NCBI GenBank assembly: GCA_963742925.1
Contig: CAVUNV010000008.1
Location: 62,001-126,000, forward strand
Source of the DNA: PALSA-612 sp963742925
GTDB taxonomy: Bacteria > Actinomycetota > Thermoleophilia > Gaiellales > Gaiellaceae
Direction: 5' to 3'
Length of the DNA: 64,000 nt
Every line of letters starts with the position of its first letter. Within the stretch, counting starts at the first letter, position 1. Shown here one piece after another: positions 37,761 through 46,678 of this stretch. Below the pieces are notes generated by a model. The model had not been told where the DNA came from. It searched no databases and was given only the letters and a program-made list of their open reading frames with translations. The position numbers were made by a program, and so were the translations under genes.

Positions 37761-40700
37761 CTAACCCCCGTACTGCCTGCGCTCGGCCGAGGTCAGGACG
37801 CTGCCGGTCGCCGCAAGGTGCGCTCGAGCAAGGCGGAGCAGGTCGTCGGGCCCTCCGCACAGGGTGCAGCGATAGGTGCGAACCGTGCCGTCCTCGCTCG
37901 CCGCGAGGACGATCCGGCTCGTCGGGTCGAACATCGCCGTCGTCAGGGGCTTCGTCGGGCCGCCGATCCCGAACTGGAAGAAGGGGTTCTGGACGCCGGG
38001 CTGCCAGAGCTGCGCAGATTGCGGGCCGACGGTGACGATCCAGCGCCCGTCGGGGCTGAGCTCGCCGTCACGAACCGTGCCGAAGTGCCAGCGGAGCAGC
38101 TGGACGGGCTCGCCCGTGCTCACGTTCCAGAGCCGAGCGTCGCGGTCTTCGCTCGCCGTCAGCAGAGAGCGTCCGTCCGGGCTGAACGCGACCGACGTCA
38201 CGGCCTTGGTGTGGCCAACGAGCTGGTGGAGCAGCCGTCCGGTTCGAGCGTCCCAGATTCTTGCGGTCGCGTCCCGCGACGAGGTCGCGACCAGCTTTCC
38301 GTCCGGGCTGAACGCGACGTCCGTCAGCGCCCGGCGGTGGCCGCTCAGCTCGCGCAGAAGGCGTCCGCTGCGCGTCCAGAGACGTGCAACACCGTCCGTG
38401 CCGCCGGTCGCGACCTCGGAGCCGTCGGGCGACAGGGCGACGCTCGTGACGACCACGGGCTGGGTGATCGCGAGCGAACCCTGACGCTGAGGCGGGGTGA
38501 CGAACGCGACCCGTCGGCCGAAGGCGACTGCGATCAGCTTTCCGTCCCTGCTGACCGCCACGTCCGTCAACCGGCTCGCGAACGGGATGCTCTTCTCGAC
38601 GTGCCCGTCCGAGCCGCGGACGATCCGAAGCACGCCTCCCGGCCCGGCGACGGCGATCTCGCCCGGCCCGGCGTACCGCGCCGCGACCACGCCTCCGGGC
38701 TCTCGCGCCACGACGCCCAGCGTGGGCTGGGACGGATCCCACAGGCGCGCGGTGTGGTCGTCACTCCCGGTCAGCACCTGCGATCCGTCCGGGCTGAAGA
38801 CGGCCTGGGTCACTCCGTCCTTGTGGCCGGCGAGCAGCGCGACGACCTGTGGAGTGCCCGTGTTCTTCCAGACGCGCGCCGTCCGGTCCGAGCTCGCGGT
38901 CAGCAGGTACCTCGCGCCGGGGCTGAACGCAACGCTCGTCACGGCGTTGGCGTGCCCTGCGAACAGCGCCTTGGACGCTCCGGTGGCGACGTCCCAGGTC
39001 CGTGCCGTGCCGTCGAGGCTCGCCGTGGCCACGGTCGACCCGTTCCGGGTGAAGGCGATGCCCACCACGTCCTGCGTGTGCCCCCGGAGCTCCTGCAGCA
39101 GCGCCCCGGAGCTGACGTTCCAGATGCGAGCGGTCTTGTTCCGTCCACCGGTGACGAGGTACGCGCCGTTCGGGCTGAATGCGACGCTCTTGACGAAGTC
39201 GCCCTGATCGAAGCTCCCGCGCTCCGCGCCCGAGGCTGCGTCGAAGAGAAGCGCCTTCCGGTCGTTTCCGATCACCGCGACGAGGCTTCCGTCCGGGCTG
39301 AAGACCGCATCTGTCACGGGCCAGCCCAGCCTCCGCGTCCAGATCGGGGCACTATCCCCGATCCGCCATACCTTCACGTCCCGCCCGCCTGCCACTGCCA
39401 GCCGCGTCCCGCCCGGGTCGAGCGCGGCACTGCGCACGGGAGCACCGTTGCGGAGCATCTCGAGCAACCGGCCGTCGCGAGCCGACCAGATCTTCACCCG
39501 CCCGTCGCTTCCCGCCGTCATCACCGTGCCTCCGCCGGGGTCGAAGCCGGCGCTCGTGATCGGCCCGCCGTGCGGCAGGGTCAGGAGCAGCTCGTGGCTG
39601 CGGGCGTCGTAGATGCGTGCCTTCCCGTCCAGCCCGGCGACCAGGATGCGCGATGCGTCGGCGTTGAACCTCGCCACGGTGACCTCCTTGCCCGCGCGGA
39701 AGATCCCGCGCTCGCGCGAGGCGAGCAGCGCACGCCTGAGCACGTCCTCCGCCTGACCGCCCTTGTCGCGCTTCGCCGCCTCGGTCGCGAGGAGCAGGCT
39801 CAGCTCCGGATCGACCTGGAGCTGCGACAAGGCCGACGCGTCGAGAGCGCGGGCGTGGGCCTTCGTCGCCTGGGCGTCCGCCTCGCTGCTCTGCGTGAAG
39901 GCGAAGATGGTCACGCCGGCCATCGCCCCCGCCAGCGCAACGGCTGCCACGGCGACGACGAGGAGCCGACGGTGCCGCTTCGCCGCTGACTCGCGAACCC
40001 GTTCCAGCTGCCGGGCCGCCTCGTGCCGTGCGCGCCATGCGAGCACGGGATCGGCCAGGATGTCGTGGAAGATCTCGTAGCGCGGCAGCTCCGACCCCTT
40101 GACGCCGGGAACCGGGCGGAGGATCCGCTCGGCCGCCAACGAGGAGAGCACGGGAGCGACCTCGGAGGGCGCGACACCGAGATATCCCGCCAGATCCGAT
40201 GCGTCGTGCGCGATCTTCGTGCCCGACGGAGTGACCAGGTGGTGGAAGACGGCGGCAGCGAGGTCCTGTTGACCCGGGCTCAGCGCGTCGACCGCCGTCT
40301 CCAGGTGGTCGCGGACGATCTGCTCGGCACCTCCGAGCTGCGCAAGCGTCTCGAGTCGCAGGACGGAAGACCCCGCCTTGGTCTCCGCATCCCAGAGGCG
40401 GGCCATGACCAGCTGGAGGAACGGCGCCTCGATCCTTCCGCTCGGCGCTGCGTCCTCGACGGCGCCGCGGCCGGCTTGCCCGAGCGTCACCTTCCCCGCC
40501 GAGACCTGGTCGAGCACGGACTCGACCAGCGCCGGCTCGATCTCGACGGCGGCGCTGCCGGCCAGCTCGTTGTACCGGCGGACGGGGCCGAGAATCGCCT
40601 CGCGCCCGGCGGCGCGGTCGAGGTGCTCGAGCCGGAGGTAGTTCCCGAACACGGTCGGAATGCGGCTCTTGAACCGGTCGAGCTTCGCGAGCGCGTCCTC

Positions 40701-41195
40701 CCGCACCGACAGCAGGAAGGCGGCCTTCACCGCCGGCCGGTTCGCCGCCCGGGAGAACTCGTCGAGGAAGCTGCCGGGGCCGGTGTCGGAGCCGTGGTAG
40801 AGGAACGCCTCCTCGAGGCCGTCGAGGATCACGAACACCTCGCCGCCGATCAGCCCGGCGCCGAGCTCGAGCGTCTCGGCCAGCCGCCCCTGGGGCTCGG
40901 CGCCGGTCGCCTCTGCGATGCGGGCCTCGAGCGCGGCCACCGGGTCGTCCTGCCACTCGTCGAACACGACGATCGCGAGCGGCTCGGCCGACGCACGCAG
41001 GTCGCGCGCCACGCCGGCTCGCAGCACCGAGCTCTTTCCCACACCTGTCTCGCCGTACAGCACCGTCAGCGGCGACGCGATCAGGTTCGCGACGATGATC
41101 TCCCGCTCCCGCTCGCGCCCGAAGAAGAGCAGCTCGTCCTGCTCCGAGTCCTCGAACGACGCCAGCCCCTTGAAGGGACTGCCCGGTGTCGTCAT
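37761..41195 (-). CDS. Membrane-anchored STAND NTPase with WD40 propellers (nSTAND1-type)
   Basis: 1144 aa. N-terminal PFKGLASFEDSEQDELLFFGRE leads into a P-loop NTPase: Walker A GETGVGKS (48-55), Walker B VFVILDGLEE (120-129). A winged-helix-like region ends in YEIFHDILADPVLAWR (373-388), the nSTAND1 hallmark. One transmembrane helix (about 411-433) is followed by a helical stalk (LSLLLATEAA) and about 15 WD40 repeats, e.g. VTSVAFSPDG, enough for two seven-blade propellers. In STAND proteins the repeats sense a ligand and the NTPase oligomerises. The ATG overlaps the stop of the BTAD-SIR2 gene (ATGA), so the two are made together. Specific ligand unknown; a role in defence or signalling is inference from architecture. 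Confidence 0.92.
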   Translation of the reverse strand: MTTPGSPFKGLASFEDSEQDELLFFGREREREIIVANLIASPLTVLYGETGVGKSSVLRAGVARDLRASAEPLAIVVFDEWQDDPVAALEARIAEATGAEPQGRLAETLELGAGLIGGEVFVILDGLEEAFLYHGSDTGPGSFLDEFSRAANRPAVKAAFLLSVREDALAKLDRFKSRIPTVFGNYLRLEHLDRAAGREAILGPVRRYNELAGSAAVEIEPALVESVLDQVSAGKVTLGQAGRGAVEDAAPSGRIEAPFLQLVMARLWDAETKAGSSVLRLETLAQLGGAEQIVRDHLETAVDALSPGQQDLAAAVFHHLVTPSGTKIAHDASDLAGYLGVAPSEVAPVLSSLAAERILRPVPGVKGSELPRYEIFHDILADPVLAWRARHEAARQLERVRESAAKRHRRLLVVAVAAVALAGAMAGVTIFAFTQSSEADAQATKAHARALDASALSQLQVDPELSLLLATEAAKRDKGGQAEDVLRRALLASRERGIFRAGKEVTVARFNADASRILVAGLDGKARIYDARSHELLLTLPHGGPITSAGFDPGGGTVMTAGSDGRVKIWSARDGRLLEMLRNGAPVRSAALDPGGTRLAVAGGRDVKVWRIGDSAPIWTRRLGWPVTDAVFSPDGSLVAVIGNDRKALLFDAASGAERGSFDQGDFVKSVAFSPNGAYLVTGGRNKTARIWNVSSGALLQELRGHTQDVVGIAFTRNGSTVATASLDGTARTWDVATGASKALFAGHANAVTSVAFSPGARYLLTASSDRTARVWKNTGTPQVVALLAGHKDGVTQAVFSPDGSQVLTGSDDHTARLWDPSQPTLGVVAREPGGVVAARYAGPGEIAVAGPGGVLRIVRGSDGHVEKSIPFASRLTDVAVSRDGKLIAVAFGRRVAFVTPPQRQGSLAITQPVVVTSVALSPDGSEVATGGTDGVARLWTRSGRLLRELSGHRRALTDVAFSPDGKLVATSSRDATARIWDARTGRLLHQLVGHTKAVTSVAFSPDGRSLLTASEDRDARLWNVSTGEPVQLLRWHFGTVRDGELSPDGRWIVTVGPQSAQLWQPGVQNPFFQFGIGGPTKPLTTAMFDPTSRIVLAASEDGTVRTYRCTLCGGPDDLLRLARAHLAATGSVLTSAERRQYGG

Positions 41196-42829
41196 TTCGC
41201 CGCCTCGGCCAGTCGCCGCGCGAACGCGGCGACGTAGTCGTCCAGCGGCACGTCCAGGGCCTCGATGCCGCGCTGGCGCCACAGCTCCTGCTCGACCCGG
41301 CCGGCTCCCGGGACGACCGCCCACGACCGGTAGCTGACCTTGTCGCGACGCCAGACGCGGTGGAGGAACACGCGCAGGCTCCAGTCCTCGAGGAAGTAGC
41401 CGAGGAACAGGAAGTGGCTGCGGCGGAGCTTCGCCGCCAGCGTCACGGGGACGACGCCCGTGATGTCGGACTGCGAGATGTAGTCGATGTGATCGTCCTC
41501 GGCGACGACGAAGCTCTCCCACTCACGCCGTGGCTGACGGTCGACCTGGCCGTGGATCTTGAGCACGACGGGCCGCTCGTCGAGTGACAGCCCGGCGTAG
41601 GCATTCGGCACGTCGATGACGGTCGCGCCGCCGCCCGGAGCCAGGTGCACGAACTTGCCGCCGTGGTCGCCCAGAGCGACGTAGGAGACCACGTCGGACG
41701 GCTCGCCGGCCGCCGCGAGCGCCCGCTCGAGCGCGTTGTCGAAGCTGGTCGTGACGATCAGCGGGTGCTGCCCGCCCCGGGCGCGCTGAAAGCCGGCCAG
41801 CGCCGCCAGCAGCGAGTGGACCGGGCCCGGCTCGTAGTCGGCGTCGTAGAGGTCGTGCAGCTCGTCGTACAGCGGACCGACGCCCTGTGTGAGCGCGACG
41901 TACTCCGCGACGCCGGCGAGTGTCCGACCCTGCGCCGCCGGGCAATCGAACCGCTCGGCCAGGTGGGCCGCGACCGTCTGTGCGTCCGGGAGCGGCCCGG
42001 CCTTCACGCCCGGGCCGAGCACCGGCACCAGCCTGCCCGCGAGCAGCGCCTTGATCACGTCGCCGAGGTGATCCTCGACGCTGGTCTCCGGTCGTGCGAC
42101 GTCGAGAGCGTTCTCCTGGCGGAGGATGGACGTGTACACCTGTTGCAGGTCCGGCCCGGGCTCGATGCCGAGCTCGTCCACGAGCACCCGTCGGGTGTCG
42201 TGGTAGGCCTTGAGGGCGTCGGCCTGGCGGCCGGAGCGGTAGAGCGCGAGCATCAGCTGGCGGCGAAGACGCTCGCGAAGCGGAAACTGCGCGATCAGCG
42301 ACTCGAGCTCGCCGACCAGCTCGCCGCCCCCGCCCAGCTCGAGGTCGGTGTCGATCCGCGCCTCCAGCGCGTCCAGCCGCAGCTCCTCGAGCCTGCGGAT
42401 CTCGCCCTGCGCGAAGGTCTCGAAGGCGAGATCGGCGAGCGGCGGGCCTCGCCAGAGCCCCAGGGCCTCACGGAGGAGCCTCGCGCGCGTCTCCGGCTCC
42501 GAGCCCCTCGCCTCCGAGACGAGCTGCTCGAACCGGGCGAGGTCGAATCGCTGCGGGTCGACGACCAGGACGTAGCCGGGCGGCCTGGTCGCCAGGGCGT
42601 CCGGCCCGAGCTGCTTGCGGAGCTGCGAGACGAGGTTCTGAAGCGAGGTGGTCGCCGTCCGCGGCGGGCTCTCGCCCCAGAGCTCGGTGACGATCCGCTC
42701 GGTCGCGACGACCTCGCCCGCGTGCATGAGCAGCAGTGCGAGCAGGGCTCGCAGCTTCTGGCCGCCGAGCGCCAGCGGCCCGTCGTCGCCGATGACCTCG
42801 AGCGGACCGAGGATCCTAAAGTCGATCAC
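41192..42829 (-). CDS. BTAD winged-helix regulator fused to SIR2-like domain
   Basis: 545 aa from GTG 42829. Residues 1-90: winged helix (IDFRILGPLEVIGDDG; LRALLALLLMHAGEVVATERIVTELWG). Residues 95-240: BTAD helices ending RRVLVDELGIEPGPDLQQVYTSIL. From 258 a SIR2-like domain: LLAGRLVPVLGPGV (262-275, nucleotide loop), IVTTSFDNALERAL (358-371, the TTNYD position), VLKIHGQVD (422-430, catalytic His) and FLFLGYFLEDWSLRVFL (473-489). SIR2-like domains of this class bind or cleave NAD. The Asn usual in TTNYD is Ser here, so catalysis is uncertain. GTG 42829 starts the conserved IDFRILG; an upstream GTG at 42844 is possible. Confidence 0.88.
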   Translation of the reverse strand: MIDFRILGPLEVIGDDGPLALGGQKLRALLALLLMHAGEVVATERIVTELWGESPPRTATTSLQNLVSQLRKQLGPDALATRPPGYVLVVDPQRFDLARFEQLVSEARGSEPETRARLLREALGLWRGPPLADLAFETFAQGEIRRLEELRLDALEARIDTDLELGGGGELVGELESLIAQFPLRERLRRQLMLALYRSGRQADALKAYHDTRRVLVDELGIEPGPDLQQVYTSILRQENALDVARPETSVEDHLGDVIKALLAGRLVPVLGPGVKAGPLPDAQTVAAHLAERFDCPAAQGRTLAGVAEYVALTQGVGPLYDELHDLYDADYEPGPVHSLLAALAGFQRARGGQHPLIVTTSFDNALERALAAAGEPSDVVSYVALGDHGGKFVHLAPGGGATVIDVPNAYAGLSLDERPVVLKIHGQVDRQPRREWESFVVAEDDHIDYISQSDITGVVPVTLAAKLRRSHFLFLGYFLEDWSLRVFLHRVWRRDKVSYRSWAVVPGAGRVEQELWRQRGIEALDVPLDDYVAAFARRLAEAAK

Positions 42830-42979
42830 AGCTTCTTGTAGCACCGGTCACGCGATTTGAACAGGTGCCTACACGATCCACGTCGGCGGCAACAGGCCGC
42901 TAATCAACCGGTGTCGGCCGTTGGCGAACCGTGAGCCGGCCGTGAGTGAGCGCTTTGCGACGCGCCCGACGGTGGGCGC

Positions 42980-44287
42980 ATGTCCACAATCACTGCTCAT
43001 ATCAGCCGCGGCGCCACGCGCCGCACGTTCGTGCTCATCGCGACGCTGGCCCTCGCCGCGTTGCTGCTCTCGTTCCCGGCCCCAGGCGGCTCTTCGCCTG
43101 ACCCGGAGCAGTTCGAAGGCCGGGCGCCGACGAACCAGGAGCTCGAGCCCGCCGTCCAGGCCGCGTTCCCCCGGCAGAGCTACGCACCCGGAGACGCGGC
43201 TTCGGTCGTCTTCTTCAACACGGCCGGGGGCGTCACTCTCCGGATCTTCCAGTCCGGGCCCGAGGGACATCCCACCAAGCTCTACGACGAGATGAACGGC
43301 GTACCCGTGACCAAGCCCCTCTGGGTCGGTGCAGTTCGGAACGGCCGCGCCTTCGGGCTCCGAGTCGGCAACTGGCCCAGCGGCCTCTACTTCGCCCGGC
43401 TAGCGGCCTCGGACGGCCGCATCGGCTTCGCCCCGTTCATCGTCCGCCCGCCACGGCTCGGCGAGCACCGCATCGCCGTCGTCCTGCCGACGCTGACCTG
43501 GCAGGCATACAACCTCCGTGACGACAACGGGGACGGCAAGGGCGATTCCTGGTACGCGGACTGGAACCACCGCACCGTCCTGCTCGGACGGCCGTTCCTG
43601 AGCCGCGGCGTCCCCTACAACTTCCGCGTCTACGACCTGCCGTTCCTCCACTGGCTCGCCTGGCACCATCACGACGTCGACGTGCTCTCCGACGCCGATC
43701 TCCAGAGTGCCGCAAGCGGTGCCGCTCTCGCCCGGGCCTACGACCTGGTCGTCTTCCCGGGTCACCACGAGTACGTGACGGCCCACGAGTACGACGTGGT
43801 GCAGGAGTACCGCGACCTCGGCGGACATCTGATGTTCCTGTCGGCGAACGACTTCTTCCGCCGTGTGGACATCAATGCGAACCATATGTCCCTGATCGGC
43901 CTCTGGCGCGACCTCGGACGCCCGGAGGCGGCCCTGATCGGCGTCCAGTATCTGGCGAACGACGACGGTGCTCACCGCGGCCCCTGGGTCGTGCGCCATG
44001 CCGAGAAGCTGCCCTGGCTGTTCGCCGGATTGGGCCTTCGCGACGGCAACACCATCGGGAACGCCGGCATCGAGATCGACCGGATGGCGGCGGCCTCGCC
44101 GAAGAACGTAAAAGTGCTGGCCGAGATCCCGAACCTGTTCGGGCGCGGGTACACGGCCCAGATGACGTACTACGAGACCCCGCGCGGCGCCAAGGTCTTC
44201 GCCGCCGGTGCGTTCACGCTGGCGGGCTCCGTCCTCCAGCCGAACATCGGGACGATGATGGACAACCTCTGGCGCGAGCTGGGATAA
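42980..44287 (+). CDS. Secreted N,N-dimethylformamidase-beta-like protein
   Basis: 435 aa. Signal peptide FVLIATLALAALLLSFPA, a short beta-sandwich (PRQSYAPGDAASVVFF; RVGNWPSGLYFARLAASDGRIGFAPFIVRP), then the domain related to the C-terminus of N,N-dimethylformamidase large subunit: WQAYNLRDDNGDGKGDSWYAD, DLVVFPGHHEYVTAHEYDVV, GGHLMFLSANDFFRRV and a C-terminal MTYYETPRGAKVFAAGAFTLAG. Activity on formamides is not implied; the export signal is unlike cytoplasmic DMFase. A broken paralogue lies at 47772. Its first 16 codons and upstream DNA resemble those of the gene at 44391. Confidence 0.8.
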   Translation: MSTITAHISRGATRRTFVLIATLALAALLLSFPAPGGSSPDPEQFEGRAPTNQELEPAVQAAFPRQSYAPGDAASVVFFNTAGGVTLRIFQSGPEGHPTKLYDEMNGVPVTKPLWVGAVRNGRAFGLRVGNWPSGLYFARLAASDGRIGFAPFIVRPPRLGEHRIAVVLPTLTWQAYNLRDDNGDGKGDSWYADWNHRTVLLGRPFLSRGVPYNFRVYDLPFLHWLAWHHHDVDVLSDADLQSAASGAALARAYDLVVFPGHHEYVTAHEYDVVQEYRDLGGHLMFLSANDFFRRVDINANHMSLIGLWRDLGRPEAALIGVQYLANDDGAHRGPWVVRHAEKLPWLFAGLGLRDGNTIGNAGIEIDRMAAASPKNVKVLAEIPNLFGRGYTAQMTYYETPRGAKVFAAGAFTLAGSVLQPNIGTMMDNLWRELG

Positions 44288-44390
44288 CACGGACGCTGTG
44301 GCGGGCTCCTCCGGGGGCCTGACACGGCCGATTAGAGGCCCGTTGGCCCGGGATTAGAGAGCGATTTGCGCTCCCTCCGAGGGTGGGCTC

Positions 44391-45386
44391 ATGTCCACTC
44401 TCACCGCATATCTCAGCCGCGGCGCCATGCGCCGCGCCCTCGCACTCGCCGCCCTCGCAGCGTGCGCAGTCGCGACTTCCCTGCTTCATCCCGACACGGC
44501 TCCGGCCGGTACCACGCACGCCCGAGTCGCTCCGGCGTACGGTTGGCCGGTCAAGCCGTTCGACCGTCAGCATCCGGTGCGGGGCTTCTTCGGAGATCCG
44601 CGCATCGGCCTGAACGCGGACGGCTCTTTGAGCCGGCAGTTCCACTTCGGCGTCGACGTATCGGCGACGAACGGCACGCCCGTCTATGCGACGATAAACG
44701 GCCGGATCTCGATCGACTCGCTCCACAACGACGTCGTTCTCATCGATGGACCTGGTGGTGTCGAGTTCAGCTACTGGCACATCAGTCCGGTCGTACACAC
44801 GGGCGAGGCCGTTGCCTACAAGACGATGATCGGCCACGTCGAGGCCCCTTGGGGCCATGTCCACTTCTCCGAGATGCGCGACGGCCGCTACCTGAACCCG
44901 CTGAGGCCGGGAGCGATGGGCCCGTACGCCGACCCGACCCGCCCGACCGTGTCCGCCGTCGAGCTCGAGCGATCCGGCGACTCCGCGCATGTGGCTCCCG
45001 CTGCGGCCCGCGGCACGATCGACATCGTCGCCGAGGTCTCCGACGAGACACCGCTGCCGGTAGCCGCGCCGTGGGCGAACCTGCCGGTCATGCCCTCGCT
45101 CGTACGCTGGCGCGTCGTCGGCACAACCGGGGCAGTCACGAGATGGCAGACGGCCGTCGATTTCCGTGAGACGATTCCGTCCGCCTCGGCCTTCGAGAGC
45201 GTCTACGCGAAGTGGACGAGGCAGAACCATGCGAACCATGCCGGTCGCTACCGCGTGTACCTCGCCCACGGTTGGAGCTGCGGCCAGCTCCCCGCCGGCC
45301 GCTATCGCATCGAGGTCGCCGCGTCGGACTCGCGGAACAACACGACGATGGCGGACTTCCCCGTAACGTTGAACACCGGACGCTGA
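44391..45386 (+). CDS. Secreted M23-like (LytM) metallopeptidase-type protein
   Basis: 331 aa with signal peptide (RRALALAALAACAVATSLL). FHFGVDVSATNGTPVYATINGRI carries the H-x3-D pair and WGHVHFSEMRDGRYLNPL the H-x-H of LytM/M23 zinc endopeptidases. A C-terminal beta-rich region follows (VRWRVVGTTGAVTRWQT; LPAGRYRIEVAASDS). Likely a peptidoglycan hydrolase or a non-catalytic relative. Its N-terminus (MSTLTAYLSRGAMRR) is nearly that of the preceding gene, MSTITAHISRGATRR. Confidence 0.8.
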   Translation: MSTLTAYLSRGAMRRALALAALAACAVATSLLHPDTAPAGTTHARVAPAYGWPVKPFDRQHPVRGFFGDPRIGLNADGSLSRQFHFGVDVSATNGTPVYATINGRISIDSLHNDVVLIDGPGGVEFSYWHISPVVHTGEAVAYKTMIGHVEAPWGHVHFSEMRDGRYLNPLRPGAMGPYADPTRPTVSAVELERSGDSAHVAPAAARGTIDIVAEVSDETPLPVAAPWANLPVMPSLVRWRVVGTTGAVTRWQTAVDFRETIPSASAFESVYAKWTRQNHANHAGRYRVYLAHGWSCGQLPAGRYRIEVAASDSRNNTTMADFPVTLNTGR

Positions 45387-45416
45387 GGCGTGGAACGCTC
45401 CCGCCATGACCCGCCG

Positions 45417-45824
45417 CTAGCCCCGCTCGAGCAGGACGAGCGGGATCTCGCGGCGGGTCATGGCACGGAACTTCCCGTAGCCGGGCGCCCGGGCCAGGAT
45501 CACCGGCCACAGGCGCTCGGCCTCCTCGGGGCTTGCACGGCGGGCACGCAGCCGGCGCTGCTCGGTTCCGATCTGCACTCCGACCTCCGGGTGCGCCTCC
45601 AGGTTCAGGTACCAGGCCGGCTGCTGCGGAGCTCCTCTCTTCGAGCCGACCAGGACATACGCGTCGCCGTCCTCGAGGTAGCAGAGCGGGACTGTGCGCC
45701 GGGTTCCCGTCATCCGGCCGGTGGTGGTGAGCAGGAGGACGGGGAGCCCGGCCACGTTCGCGCCCACTCGCCCGCCGGTCACCCGGTAGACCGACCGGTG
45801 CAACCTGGTCATGACGCGGAACAC
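45417..45824 (-). CDS. Deazaflavin (F420)-dependent nitroreductase family protein
   Basis: About 135 aa. HRSVYRVTGGRVGANVAGLPVLLLTTTGRMTGTRRTVPL and YLEDGDAYVLVGSKRGAPQQPAWYLNLEAHPEVGVQI (key: LLTTTGRMTG, GAPQQPAWYLNL) match Ddn-type split-barrel enzymes that use reduced coenzyme F420. Start is GTG 45824, five bases past the pabC-like stop, or ATG 45812. Third gene of the pabB-pabC operon. Confidence 0.88.
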   Translation of the reverse strand: MFRVMTRLHRSVYRVTGGRVGANVAGLPVLLLTTTGRMTGTRRTVPLCYLEDGDAYVLVGSKRGAPQQPAWYLNLEAHPEVGVQIGTEQRRLRARRASPEEAERLWPVILARAPGYGKFRAMTRREIPLVLLERG

Positions 45825-45829
45825 GAGCC

Positions 45830-46678
45830 TCAATCGGCTCCCGCGACCAACCTCCGCAGCTCGCTCTGCAGGGCGTGAGCGGCCGGCCCGGGAGTGCCGT
45901 CGCCGATCGGCTGCCCGTCGAGCGAGACGGCCGGCATGACTTCTCGCACGGACGACGACGTGAATGCCTCCTCGGCCTCGACCAGCTCGCCGACCTCGAA
46001 GATGCCCTCCCGCAACTCGTAGCCGAGCGCGGAGAGCCGCTCGATCGCGACGGCCCTCGTCACCCCGGCCAGGATTCCGAGCTCGAGCGACGGCGTGAAG
46101 AGCTCGGAGGCGCGGCGCCACCAGATATTCGAGGTCGGGCACTCCAGCACGATCCGGCCCTGGGCGAGGAAGAGCGCGTCGTCTCCCCCCTGGGTGCGCG
46201 CGACGTCGACGGCCATCATGTTCACGGCGTAGCTCATCGACTTGACCCCGCCGAGCGGCCACGAGCCCGAGACGTCGAGCCCGAGCGGGACCGAGACGAG
46301 GCCGAGGCCGCGGGCACGCAGCTCCTCGAGGTCGGCCGGCAGCGCGCCGACGAGCGCGAGCAGCAGCGGATGCCCGCTCCCCTCGCGGCCGGGCGTCGCG
46401 TAGAGGCGCAGGAACACCTCGCCGGCGCCGGCCGCGTCGAGCGCCTGCACGGACAGCGCCTCGATCTCGCCCGCGTCGAGCGGCGGCAGGCCGAGCCTCG
46501 CGGCTGAGGACTGCAGCCGAGCGATGTGATCGCCGAGCCGGAACGGCCGGCCGGCGTAGACGCGCATCGTCTCGAAGGCGCCCCGTCCGCGCAGGAAGCC
46601 CTCGTCGTCGGCGTGCACGACCGGCTGGCCGGGGTCGACCACGCCGCGCCCCGAGACCGCGACGGCCAGGAGCGTCAC
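45830..46678 (-). CDS. pabC: Aminotransferase class IV (aminodeoxychorismate lyase-like)
   Basis: 282 aa fold-type IV PLP enzyme. DDEGFLRGRGAFETMRVYAGRPFRLGDHIARL is the PabC/BCAT N-terminus; GVKSMSYAVNMMAVDVA supplies the PLP Lys (VKSMSY); FLAQGRIVLECPTSNIWW and ILAGVTRAVAIE complete the family. Beside pabB it most likely releases pyruvate from aminodeoxychorismate for folate. GTG 46678 overlaps the pabB stop. Confidence 0.88.
   Translation of the reverse strand: MTLLAVAVSGRGVVDPGQPVVHADDEGFLRGRGAFETMRVYAGRPFRLGDHIARLQSSAARLGLPPLDAGEIEALSVQALDAAGAGEVFLRLYATPGREGSGHPLLLALVGALPADLEELRARGLGLVSVPLGLDVSGSWPLGGVKSMSYAVNMMAVDVARTQGGDDALFLAQGRIVLECPTSNIWWRRASELFTPSLELGILAGVTRAVAIERLSALGYELREGIFEVGELVEAEEAFTSSSVREVMPAVSLDGQPIGDGTPGPAAHALQSELRRLVAGAD

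Noticed and set aside
34921..37764. 947-codon plus-strand frame across uvrB and the SARP gene
   Set aside because: Antisense shadow in GC-rich DNA; no family motif, while both minus-strand genes have clear ones.
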